Source: Candidatus Rokuibacteriota bacterium (GTDB lineage: Bacteria > Methylomirabilota > Methylomirabilia > Rokubacteriales > CSP1-6). From it: 24,294 bases of DNA. The stretch lies in assembly GCA_003221435.1 (NCBI GenBank), contig QHRS01000009.1:8133-32426 (forward strand). The letters are read 5' to 3'. Shown in pieces: positions 1 to 7,066 of this stretch. Below the pieces are notes generated by a model that saw only the letters and a list, made by a program, of their open reading frames with translations, ran no database searches and was not told the DNA's origin. The number at the start of each line of letters is the position of its first letter. Position 1 is the first letter of the stretch. The translations under genes and the position numbers were made by a program.

Positions 1-195
1 GCTCATACCGTCCTGCCCGGCGCCACCATTCCGCGCGGCACCGCTCGTGTCTCCGATGCCGATCCCCGACGAGCCGACCGATCCGGGGACCATGGCCCTC
101 AGCGTCACAGGCTCCTTGGCACACCCGAGGAAGATGAGAGCCAGCATCGACACCGGTACGACCGCCACGCACACTTGCCATTTTCGCTCGCGCAT
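1..195 (-). CDS. Putative lipoprotein, 5' part only (runs off window)
   Basis: The reading frame opens with ATG at 195 on the minus strand and is still open at the left edge, giving 65 visible residues. It begins MRERKWQVCVAVV, continues through a hydrophobic stretch and reaches IFLGCAKEP, which looks like a lipoprotein signal with Cys about residue 23, although Phe at -3 is not the canonical lipobox residue. The mature part is Gly/Ser-rich and low in complexity. A GGGAG ribosome site lies 7 bases upstream of ATG. Family and function are not recognisable from this fragment. The amidase gene ends about 250 bp upstream, with a repeat copy between. Confidence 0.55.
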   Translation of the reverse strand, partial: MRERKWQVCVAVVPVSMLALIFLGCAKEPVTLRAMVPGSVGSSGIGIGDTSGAARNGGAGQDGMS

Positions 196-350
196 GTCGT
201 TGCTCCCTGCCCCCTCTGTGTTCACCCGAGCTGTAATTGCGGCGCCCCGTGGTTATCGCAGTACCTGGAACAATCTACGGCACACGGGTGCCGATCCTTA
301 AGTTTTGTGTGCGACACCCAGGCGCCGCCCACCGTCGGACGCATACAGCC

Positions 351-441
351 CGTCGGAATATCTGCCTTCGAGCGCCGGCTTTGCCGGCGCAATTCGGTAC
401 TGGGGGAGGTTTGGAGGGGGTCGTCGAGGCCCCCGCCGATG
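351..441 (+). repeat. Palindromic element core, copy 1, at amidase 3' end
   Basis: The core starts CGTCGG, then TTCGAGCGCC, a perfect hairpin GCGCCGGC-TTT-GCCGGCGC (372-390), a G-rich box TGGGGGAGGTTTGGAGGGGG, and a second hairpin closing with GGCCCCC. It matches four other places in the window. TACAGCC occurs directly before the core (344-350) and again after it (445-451), a likely target duplication. The amidase stop codon TAG lies in this right-hand repeat. Removing the insert would let the amidase frame run 12 codons further to TAA at 298. Confidence 0.8.
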
Positions 442-443
442 CT

Positions 444-1859
444 CTACAGCCGGGGTGACTTCGTGTGCCAGCTCGTCGCGCCCTGGTAGGCGTGGCCCAG
501 CCGGAACAGCGTGCCCTCGTCGAACGGCCGGCCGATCACCTGCATCCCGACGGGCAGGCCGTCCGGATCGAAGCCGACCGGGAGCGAGAGCGCGGGCAGA
601 CCGGCGAGGCTCGGCACGCCGGTGAACTGCATGATGGCCGAGAGCATGTCCTCCTTCAGGTTGTTCTCGATCACGACCTCGGTGGCTCCGCACGGCGTCG
701 CGGTAAAGGGAAGGGTCGGCGTGACGAAGACGTCGACCTGCCTGAACCCCTCGACGAATTCCCGGCGCAGCACGCTCCGGTAGCGCTGGGCCTGGATGTA
801 GTGGGTCGCGAGGTACATCTCCCCCATCTCGAGCAGCGTGCGGACGTCCTCGCCGTAGTCGCCCGGACGCGTGCGCAGCCACTCCTGATGGTACGCGCTC
901 GGCTCACAGGACTCGATCGTGAGCTGGGCCGAGATGTTGCCGTGGATCGACGGCATCGGGATCTCCTCGGTCCGGGCGCCGAGGTCCTCGAGCGTCTTCA
1001 ACGCGCTCCGGACCGCGTCGCCGACCGCCTTTTGCACGTGTGTGAGGGAGTAGTCCCGAATGAGGCCGATGCGCAGGCCACGAATGCCGCGCCCCAGCTC
1101 CGCCCGGTAGTCCGCGACCGGCACCTGGGCCGAGTGCGGGTCGAGCGGATCCCAGCCCGCGATCACCTCGAACATCGTGACGCAGTCTTCCACGGTGCGG
1201 GTCATCGGCGACACGGTGTCCATGGTCCAGGCCAGGGGCACGACGTTGTAGTTGCTCACGCGGCCGATGGTCGGCCGGATGCCGACGATCCCGTTCACCG
1301 ACGACGGCAGCCGGATCGAACCGCCCGTGTCCGTCCCGAGCGCGCCGAGGCAGGTGCGCGCGGCCACAGCCGCGCCGGAGCCGCCGCTCGATCCCGCGGG
1401 GAAACGCTCCGGGTTCCAGGGATTGCGACAGGTGCCGTAATGCGGGTTGTCGGTCGTGCCGCCCCAGGCGAACTCGTGCATGTTGACCTTGCCGAGGATG
1501 ATGGCGCCGGCGCGCTTGAGCCGGGCGGTGACGCTCGCGTCCTCGTCGGGAACAAAGTCGGCGAGGATCTTCGCCCCCGCCGTCGTCCGGATGCCGCGCG
1601 TGTAGATGTTGTCCTTGAGCGCGATCGGGATGCCGTGCAGCGGTCCGAGGTAGTACCCCGCCCGGATCATGCGCTCCGTCGCCTGGGCCACGTCGCGCGC
1701 CTGCTGCGCGCAAACGGTGATGTAGGCGTTGAGCTGCGTGTTGACCGCGGCGATGCGCTGGAGCATCGCCTCGGTCAGCTCCACGGGCGACAGCTCTCGC
1801 CGCTCGAGCCGTGGCGCGGCCTGGGCGATCGTCAGGTTCAGCAGATCGACCTGTGTCAT
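444..1859 (-). CDS. Amidase (amidase-signature family)
   Basis: This 471-residue amidase-signature hydrolase would cleave a C-N amide bond in the cytoplasm. The Ser-cisSer-Lys triad is visible: Lys82 in IALKDNIY, the cis-Ser at 157/158 in AGSSGGSGAA, and the nucleophile Ser181 in GTDTGGSIRLP. The C-terminal family block GLPVGMQVIG is also present. The ATG at 1859 has AGGAGG six bases upstream. It follows the small AtzG/GatC-like gene and five urea/amide-type transporter genes on the same strand, so it probably hydrolyses the imported compound. The GatA and AtzE amidases belong to this family; the AtzG-like neighbour favours an AtzE-like pair, but the substrate is unknown. A repeat element lies at its stop codon and may have shortened the C-terminus slightly without touching the catalytic core. 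Confidence 0.9.
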   Translation of the reverse strand: MTQVDLLNLTIAQAAPRLERRELSPVELTEAMLQRIAAVNTQLNAYITVCAQQARDVAQATERMIRAGYYLGPLHGIPIALKDNIYTRGIRTTAGAKILADFVPDEDASVTARLKRAGAIILGKVNMHEFAWGGTTDNPHYGTCRNPWNPERFPAGSSGGSGAAVAARTCLGALGTDTGGSIRLPSSVNGIVGIRPTIGRVSNYNVVPLAWTMDTVSPMTRTVEDCVTMFEVIAGWDPLDPHSAQVPVADYRAELGRGIRGLRIGLIRDYSLTHVQKAVGDAVRSALKTLEDLGARTEEIPMPSIHGNISAQLTIESCEPSAYHQEWLRTRPGDYGEDVRTLLEMGEMYLATHYIQAQRYRSVLRREFVEGFRQVDVFVTPTLPFTATPCGATEVVIENNLKEDMLSAIMQFTGVPSLAGLPALSLPVGFDPDGLPVGMQVIGRPFDEGTLFRLGHAYQGATSWHTKSPRL

Positions 1860-1869
1860 GCGACGCCTC

Positions 1870-2070
1870 CTATCGCTCCGGGAACCGGGTGATGGGTGAC
1901 ACGCCTCTGCGGCGGCCCTCCGCCATCTTGCGATTCAGCTCGTTGGCGGCGGCGATGAGCGCCGACGCCATCGGCACGAGCTTGTCGCGCCGCGGCGCCG
2001 GCAGGGGCAGGCCGGCCAGCACGCCCAAGCACTCGATGGTCTCTTTCGTGACGGGCTCGTCGATCTTCAT
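1870..2070 (-). CDS. Small AtzG/GatC-like amidase partner
   Basis: A 66-residue acidic-to-basic helical protein sits between the transporter ATPase and the amidase, 10 bases from the amidase start. It has the layout of the GatC/AtzG (DUF4089-like) small subunits: a short N-terminal helix, a GLPLPAPRRDKL segment and an ANELNRKMAEGRR helix ending in PITRFP. In characterised systems such proteins bind and stabilise an amidase-signature partner, so by inference this one binds the following amidase. ATG at 2070 is chosen over GTG at 2073 because AAGGAGG lies just upstream. Family assignment is by pattern only. Confidence 0.6.
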   Translation of the reverse strand: MKIDEPVTKETIECLGVLAGLPLPAPRRDKLVPMASALIAAANELNRKMAEGRRRGVSPITRFPER

Positions 2071-2100
2071 CACTCCTCCTTCGGGCGGGGCAGGCCCGCC

Positions 2101-2796
2101 TCAGACGCCGAGGTATTCGGCGATGATGCGCGGATCGTTCAGGCTCTCGGGCTCGAGCTCTTCGGTGATCTGTCCCTTCAGCATCGTGTACGCGCGCTGG
2201 GCGAACTCGCAGGCGAACTCGAGGTTCTGCTCGACGAGGATCATCGTGACGCCGAGCCGCGTATTGATGCCGAGGAGCTGGTTGAGGATCTCGTCCACGA
2301 TCGACGGCTGGATGCCCTCCGTCGGCTCGTCCAGGAGCAGGAGCTTCGGGTCGCCCATGAGCGCGCGGGCGATCGCGAGGATCTGCTGCTCGCCGCCCGA
2401 GAGGCTGCCGCCGCGCTGCTCGAGCCGCTCGCCGAGCCGCGGGAAGATCTCGAGCAGCTCATCGAACCGCGACGGCGGCCCTCCGCCTCCCACCGCTCCC
2501 ATCTTGAGATTCTCCCGCACCGTGAGCCCGGGAAAGATCTCCCGCCCCTGAGGAACATACCCGATCCCGAGGCGGGCGCGCGCGTACGCCGGCAGGGGTG
2601 TGATGTCCCTATCCATCAGCCGGATCCGCCCCCGACGGCAGCGGAGGAAGCCCATGAGCGTCCGCAGCAGCGCCGTCTTGCCGACGCCGTTCCGGCCGAT
2701 GATGACCACGCGCTCGCGAAACGCCACGCGCAGCGACACGCCGTTCAGCACCGGTACCTGGCCGTACGCCGCGTGAATGCCGTCAGCCTCGAGCAC
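2101..2796 (-). CDS. urtE: ABC transporter ATPase, UrtE/LivF type
   Basis: This is a 231-residue cytoplasmic ATPase of a branched-chain-amino-acid/urea-type importer. Visible motifs are Walker A GRNGVGKTA, the phrase GIGYVPQGREIFPGLTV typical of the UrtE/LivF branch, signature LSGGEQQ, Walker B LLLLDEPTEGI and the switch-region segment ILVEQNLEFA. A GTG at 2796 is preferred: it overlaps the upstream ATPase gene by 14 bases and has GGGAAG upstream. A longer form from ATG at 2841 adds 15 low-complexity residues. It would pair with the neighbouring UrtD-type ATPase. The UrtE/LivF boundary is blurred, so the urea link comes mainly from the partner genes. Confidence 0.85.
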   Translation of the reverse strand: MLEADGIHAAYGQVPVLNGVSLRVAFRERVVIIGRNGVGKTALLRTLMGFLRCRRGRIRLMDRDITPLPAYARARLGIGYVPQGREIFPGLTVRENLKMGAVGGGGPPSRFDELLEIFPRLGERLEQRGGSLSGGEQQILAIARALMGDPKLLLLDEPTEGIQPSIVDEILNQLLGINTRLGVTMILVEQNLEFACEFAQRAYTMLKGQITEELEPESLNDPRIIAEYLGV

Positions 2797-3511
2797 GCCG
2801 GCGCTTCCCGAGGTAGATGTCCCGCACGACGGGGTTGTCACGGATCTCGTCCATGCTGCCCTGGGCCAGGATCGCGCCCCGATGGAGCACCGTGACGCCG
2901 GCCGCGAGGTGCCGGACGAAGTCCATGTCGTGCTCGACCACGATGACGGTCGCCCGCCGGTTGATCTCGCGCACGAGGTCGGCGGTCCGGCGCGCCTCGG
3001 CGTGGGTCATCCCCGCCGTCGGCTCGTCGAGCAGAATCAGCTCGGGCTCGGCCGCCAGCACCATGCCGATCTCGACCCACTGGCGGTCGCCGTGGGAGAG
3101 GTGTCCCACCGGCGTGTTCCGGTGCTGGAGGAATCGGATCTCGTCGAGGACACGGTCGGCCACAGTGCCTGCGGCAGCCCGGCCGTGGCGCACGTGAGCC
3201 GAGAGCCACAGGTTCTCGGCGACCGGAAGCTGGTCGTACACCCGCGGCACCTGAAACTTGATCCCCATCCCGGCGCGGGCGATCTCGTGCGGCTCGAGCC
3301 GTGTGAGGTCCAGGTCCTTGAACCGGATCCCTCCGGCGGTCGGCCTGAGCGTGCCCGCCAGCAGGTGGAAGAAGGTGCTCTTGCCGGCGCCGTTCGGGCC
3401 AATCAAGCACCGCAGCTCTCCGCGCCGTAGGACGAAGTCCACGCCGTCGACCGCGCGGAGCCCGCCGAACTCCTTCACGAGCCCCCGCGTCTCGAGCACG
3501 ATGTCGCTCAC
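2783..3511 (-). CDS. urtD: ABC transporter ATPase, UrtD type
   Basis: The 242-residue ATPase has Walker A GPNGAGKST, Walker B LILLDEPTAGM and the variant signature LSHGDRQWVEIGM. LSHG instead of LSGG, followed by a Trp-Glu-Ile-Gly segment, is characteristic of UrtD, the urea-transporter ATPase, as is AGMTHAEA after Walker B. GTG at 3511 overlaps the TGA of the permease gene in the 4-base GTGA, which implies translational coupling. A much longer open frame upstream (to 3814) is antisense-like, arginine-rich sequence and is not taken as coding. It energises uptake together with the following UrtE-type ATPase. Confidence 0.87.
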   Translation of the reverse strand: MSDIVLETRGLVKEFGGLRAVDGVDFVLRRGELRCLIGPNGAGKSTFFHLLAGTLRPTAGGIRFKDLDLTRLEPHEIARAGMGIKFQVPRVYDQLPVAENLWLSAHVRHGRAAAGTVADRVLDEIRFLQHRNTPVGHLSHGDRQWVEIGMVLAAEPELILLDEPTAGMTHAEARRTADLVREINRRATVIVVEHDMDFVRHLAAGVTVLHRGAILAQGSMDEIRDNPVVRDIYLGKRRRARG

Positions 3512-4539
3512 GCCGGCCCGGAGTCCTCGGCGGGAGGCGCCTGCGCCAGTCCCAGGGCGAGCCGACGAGCGGCGAGGCCGAGCGACGGCACGAGCCCGCG
3601 CGGGAACAGGAGCACGATCAGGACGAGGGCCACACCGAGGAGCACCGTCGTGTAGGTGACCGAGGCGGCGCCGAGATAGTTCGTCAGGAACTGGACGACG
3701 AGCGTGCCGGCGACGGCGCCGTAGAGCGTTCCGCGGCCCCCGACCATCACCCAGATAACGACGAGCGCCGACTGGGACAGGCTGAACACCTGCGGGTTGA
3801 CGAAGTTGCCCCACCCCGCGAAGAGCCCGCCCGCGAGCCCGGCGATACCGCCCGAGATGACGAAGGTCAGGAGCTTGCGCCAGCGGATGTCATAGCCGAG
3901 CAGCTCGGTCCGCCGCTCGTCCTCGCGGATGGCGCGGAGCACACGCCCGAACGATGAGCGGACCAGCGCGCGGCAGAGCGCCACGATCAGCAGAAGCGTG
4001 GCGCCCACTGCGTAGAAGAGCGGCACGGGCTCGAGCACGATCGACGGGCGCCCCGGCAGCTCGAGGGCGAGCGACGGGATGTTGGTCATGCCGTTGTAGC
4101 CGCCGAGCCGCGCGGCGCCGACTGCGTACCGCGGGTCGGCGGTGCTGCCCATCACCTGGTGCAGGATCAGCGTCACGGTGAGCGTGATCACGGCGAAGTA
4201 CATGGCGCCGACCCGCCCGTAGAACGTGAAGTAGCCGAGCAGGGCGGCGAGCAGGGCGGCCGCGACCACCGCCGCAACGACCGCAAGCGCCGTCCGGCCA
4301 GAGTTGATCCCGATGACCCCATACGCGTAGCCGCCTACGCCGAAGAAGGCCGCCTGGCCGAACGAGAGGATACCGCCGAAGCCCCAGATCAGGTCGAGGC
4401 TCAACGCGAGCAGGCAGAAGATCATGAACACGGTCAGCTGGACGACCTGGAAGAGCGACAACAGAAACGGCAGCGCCGCGAGCGCCACACCGGCGACCGC
4501 CCAGACCGCCAGCGAAGCCGCTACACGCCGCGCCGCCAA
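3508..4539 (-). CDS. urtC: ABC transporter permease, UrtC/LivM type
   Basis: This is an inner-membrane permease of about 343 residues with many hydrophobic segments. The cytoplasmic coupling loop LRAIREDERRTELLGYD contacts the ATPases in this family, and VIWVMVGGRGTLYGAV is the usual C-terminal block of LivM/UrtC. No ATG fits. TTG at 4539 lies 19 bases inside the end of the preceding permease gene and starts the protein just before its first membrane segment, so I use it. The open frame continues upstream to 5202 only as a shadow of that other gene. With the preceding permease it should form the translocation pore. Confidence 0.82.
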   Translation of the reverse strand: MAARRVAASLAVWAVAGVALAALPFLLSLFQVVQLTVFMIFCLLALSLDLIWGFGGILSFGQAAFFGVGGYAYGVIGINSGRTALAVVAAVVAAALLAALLGYFTFYGRVGAMYFAVITLTVTLILHQVMGSTADPRYAVGAARLGGYNGMTNIPSLALELPGRPSIVLEPVPLFYAVGATLLLIVALCRALVRSSFGRVLRAIREDERRTELLGYDIRWRKLLTFVISGGIAGLAGGLFAGWGNFVNPQVFSLSQSALVVIWVMVGGRGTLYGAVAGTLVVQFLTNYLGAASVTYTTVLLGVALVLIVLLFPRGLVPSLGLAARRLALGLAQAPPAEDSGPA

Positions 4540-5381
4540 AAGCCCGAGATGCCCTGCGGCAGGAGGCGCAACAGGACGATCGCGAAGGCGAGCATCGCCA
4601 CCTGCCCGTACATCGGCGTCGAGGCGTAGGACACGATGCTCTCGACGAGCCCGAGCACGGCGCCCGAGGTCGTGGTGCCGAGCAGGATCACGGGCCCACC
4701 GACGATCACGGTGATGAAAATCTTGGCGATGAACGCGAGCCCGAGCGTCGGCACCACACCCGTGAGGGGCGCCATGATCGCGCCGCCGAGCCCGGCCAGC
4801 GCCGAGCCGTAGGCGAACGTGGCCATGTAGACGCGCGCCGGGTTCACCCCGAGCCCGGCGACCATCGTCGCGTTCTGCATGGTCGCCCGTGCCACGAGGC
4901 CCCAGCCCGTGTAGTTGAACAGGCCGTAGGTGAGCCCGAGCGCGCCGAGGGCGACCGCGACCACGAAGACGTTGTAGTGGGCGATGCTGTAGCGGCCGAT
5001 CGTCTGGTACCCGAGCGGCGTCGCGATGCCTTCCGTCGTCGGACCGAATACCAGCGTGACGGTCCCGACGAGGGCGAGGCTCAGTCCCCACGTCGCCAGC
5101 ATCGTGTCGAGCATGCGCCCGTAGAGGAACTGGATGATCGTCCGCTCGATGACGACGCCGATCAGGCCGACGACCAGCGGCGCCAGGGCGATCCCGGCCC
5201 ACACGCTGGCGCCGTGCGAGGTGGCCAGCAGGACGGTGTAGGCGCCCAGCATGAGCAGTTCCGCCTGGGCCAGGTTGATGACGCCCATCATGCCGAAGAT
5301 CACCGCGAGCCCCAGGGCCAGCAGCACGAGCGTGGCGATCGCGTAGACGGTGCCGAACGCCGTGACCGCGAGCAGGTCCAT
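4521..5381 (-). CDS. urtB: ABC transporter permease, UrtB/LivH type
   Basis: The 286-residue membrane permease starts MDLLAVTAFGTVYAI, the usual LivH/UrtB opening, and carries VINLAQAELLMLGAY, GLVARATMQNATMVAGLGVN and a final RLLPQGISGFW. Several hydrophobic spans cover the whole length. ATG at 5381 is chosen because the 22 residues upstream in the open frame are Arg/Gly-rich and are encoded by the neighbouring palindromic repeat, not by conserved permease sequence. The gene follows the binding-protein gene after a 124-bp gap holding that repeat and overlaps the next permease gene. Family assignment is firm; the substrate is inferred from the operon. Confidence 0.87.
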   Translation of the reverse strand: MDLLAVTAFGTVYAIATLVLLALGLAVIFGMMGVINLAQAELLMLGAYTVLLATSHGASVWAGIALAPLVVGLIGVVIERTIIQFLYGRMLDTMLATWGLSLALVGTVTLVFGPTTEGIATPLGYQTIGRYSIAHYNVFVVAVALGALGLTYGLFNYTGWGLVARATMQNATMVAGLGVNPARVYMATFAYGSALAGLGGAIMAPLTGVVPTLGLAFIAKIFITVIVGGPVILLGTTTSGAVLGLVESIVSYASTPMYGQVAMLAFAIVLLRLLPQGISGFWRRGV

Positions 5382-5396
5382 CAGGCCGCCGATAAA

Positions 5397-5488
5397 CGCT
5401 CGAAGAGGGCCTCGACGGCCCCCTCCGAGCCTCCCCCAGAACCGCATTGCGCCGGCAAAGCCGGCGCTCGAAGTTGGCAGCGGCCTGC
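5397..5488 (-). repeat. Palindromic element core, copy 2, between binding protein and permease
   Basis: On the minus strand this copy has TTCGAGCGCC, the perfect hairpin GCGCCGGC-TTT-GCCGGCGC, a TGGGGGAGGCTCGGAGGGGG box and a second hairpin (GGGCC/GGCCC) before CTTCG. It is the only copy oriented with its adjoining genes. It sits in the binding-protein/permease gap, 18 bases beyond the binding-protein stop. The first 16 bases of the core are diverged here and no clear flanking duplication is seen, so the outer boundary is set by alignment to the other copies. Confidence 0.72.
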
Positions 5489-5505
5489 CCGGTTTTTCAA
5501 TTCCG

Positions 5506-6710
5506 CTAGAACTTCGGGGTGTACTGGGTCGCCTGATTCGGATTCTTGATCAGGTCGCACACCTGCATCGTGTCCGTCGGCGAAACGTCCGGGAACGTCT
5601 TGATGATCGAGAACCCGCGCTTCTTGTTCACCTTCGCGAGGTGCACGGTGTGCACCACGTGGTGACTCTGCGGGTTCAGCGTGATCTCACCCTCGGGCGA
5701 CTTGAATTTCAAACCGCTCTCGAGCGCCTTGATCACCGCCTCGCGCTCGAGCGAGCCCGCCTTGTTGACCGCCATCGCCCACAGGTGCCAGCCGTTCCAG
5801 ACGGTGCATGCGGAGTCCGTGACATAGGCGTACGTCTGTTCGTCGCGTTCTCGAGCTCCTGGAAGTAGGGGTAGATGACGACAAGGCCCTCGACCTCCTC
5901 CGGCGCCAGGACGACCTGCTCGTTGCCGAGGCCGAAGGTCGCCGACACGATCGGGATCTTACCCTTGAGGCCGGTCGCGGCGAACTGGTGGTAGAACGCG
6001 ATGTGGTTGCCGCCGACGAGCAGCGACATCACGACGTCGGGCTTCGCCCCCTCGATCCGCTTGATCACCGAGTCGAAATTGACGACGTCCAGCGGAATGA
6101 ACTCCTGGTTGAGCAGCGTTCCGCCCGCCTTCTGGAGGAACACCTTCACCCAATCCGCGGAGATGTGGCCGTAGTTGTAGTCGGCCGCGAGCGTGTAGAC
6201 CTTCTTGCCGTACTGCTTCACCGCCCAGGGGATCAGCGTGCCGAGCTGCTGGGCCGGGGTGACCCCGGTGCAGAACACGAGCTTGTCGCAGACCCCGCCC
6301 TCGTACTGCTCGTTGTAGAAGTAGACCTGCTTGTATTTGTCGACGACCGGCCGGACCGCCTCCCGCGACGCGCTGGTGATGCCGCCCATGAGGACGGCGA
6401 CCTTGTCTTCCACGAGGAGCTTGGTCGCGTACTGCGCGTAGAGCTGATTGTCCGACTGCGCGTCGAGCTGGATCAGCCGGAGCTTCTTGCCGAGGACACC
6501 GCCGCTCGCGTTGATGTCGTCGATGACGAACTTCGTGCTGTCGATCATCGGCAGGCCGTAGATGTTGATCGGCCCGGTGCCGTCCAGGAGGCTACCGACG
6601 GAGATCTCCCCGCCCTGCGCCGCGCCTCGCCCCGGGGAAAGCGCCGCCGCGAACGTCGCTCCCGCCGCCACGCCGAGTGCCTTCAACGCGTCCCGTCGGT
6701 TCATGTCCAT
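5506..6710 (-). pseudogene. Urea/amide-type periplasmic binding protein, frame broken
   Basis: It starts at ATG 6710 with AGGAGG six bases upstream. The N-terminus MDMNRRDALKALGVAAGA with a following Ala-rich stretch suggests a Tat-type signal (RRDAL) and cleavage after GRGAAQ. The body matches the periplasmic-binding-protein type of UrtA/AmiC: ISVGSLLDGTGPINIYG, a VYFYNEQYEGG segment and KPDVVMSLLVGGN. The frame breaks near 5845, after ELENATN; the protein resumes in another frame with TYAYVTDSACTVWNG and runs to the stop at 5506. Relatives usually have roughly a dozen more residues here, so a small out-of-frame deletion is likely, not just one lost base. It could be an assembly error. If real, the transporter lacks an intact receptor unless another supplies it. 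Confidence 0.82.
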
Positions 6711-6813
6711 CGCTGGCCTCCTGGTGCCGCTGGGTTTGTCCGGGAATCAGCCGTCCGGCGATGACCTCCTGAACGAGCTCGGGGGCCTGGATCGGGGGTG
6801 ATCGTCGCCGCTT

Positions 6814-6829
6814 TTGGCGAATGCGCCAA
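6814..6829. promoter_or_regulatory. Palindromic operator candidate upstream of transporter operon
   Basis: The minus strand reads TTGGCGCATTCGCCAA, a perfect 6-4-6 inverted repeat about 105 bases upstream of the binding-protein ATG. It lies immediately downstream of a -10-like hexamer, so it would cover the start of transcription. That position is typical for a repressor site. The regulator is not in the window. Confidence 0.4.
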
Positions 6830-6859
6830 CTTGTAAGATCGCGTCGCGCGCGGTGTCAA
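6830..6859 (-). promoter_or_regulatory. Sigma-70-like promoter for the transporter/amidase operon
   Basis: On the minus strand there is a perfect TTGACA (6859-6854), an 18-base spacer and TACAAG (6835-6830), four of six matches to the -10 consensus. It points to the binding-protein gene at 6710, implying a 5' leader of about 110 bases. A perfect palindrome lies directly downstream. No other promoter-like pair was noticed in this gap. Confidence 0.42.
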
Positions 6860-6976
6860 GCGGATTTTTGGCGACCGCTCCCCATTCCCGACCGGCTTCG
6901 TGATCGTGCGCCCGGAGACGGTCTCTCTCGCGGAACGCTATCTCAAATTGTTCGACCCGGGCGCGACGCGGCGCGC

Positions 6977-7066
6977 GGCCTCCCGCTCGGCACTCAGATC
7001 GTCGGAGACTCGTGGCAGGGGGCCGGGATTCTCAGGATCGCGCACGCGTACGAGCAGGCCGCGCAT
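6977..7066 (+). pseudogene. Remnant of an amidase C-terminus
   Basis: On the plus strand this stretch encodes GLPLGTQIVG followed by ILRIAHAYEQA. This closely follows the C-terminal block of amidase-signature enzymes and resembles GLPVGMQVIG and LFRLGHAYQGA of the intact amidase in this window. No upstream amidase sequence can be traced, and the surrounding frame is not amidase-like. The remnant overlaps the 3' end of the aminotransferase gene on the other strand. The rest of the 6711-6976 gap holds only the promoter and palindrome described separately. Confidence 0.5.

Noticed and set aside
351..441. The element as a rho-independent terminator
   Set aside because: Hairpins are strong but no T-run follows either stem on either strand in any copy. 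A role in 3' end stability is possible, but classic termination is not supported.
465..1892. A 475-codon plus-strand open frame opposite the amidase
   Set aside because: Shadow of the amidase; composition is Arg/Asp/Ala-rich with no motif.
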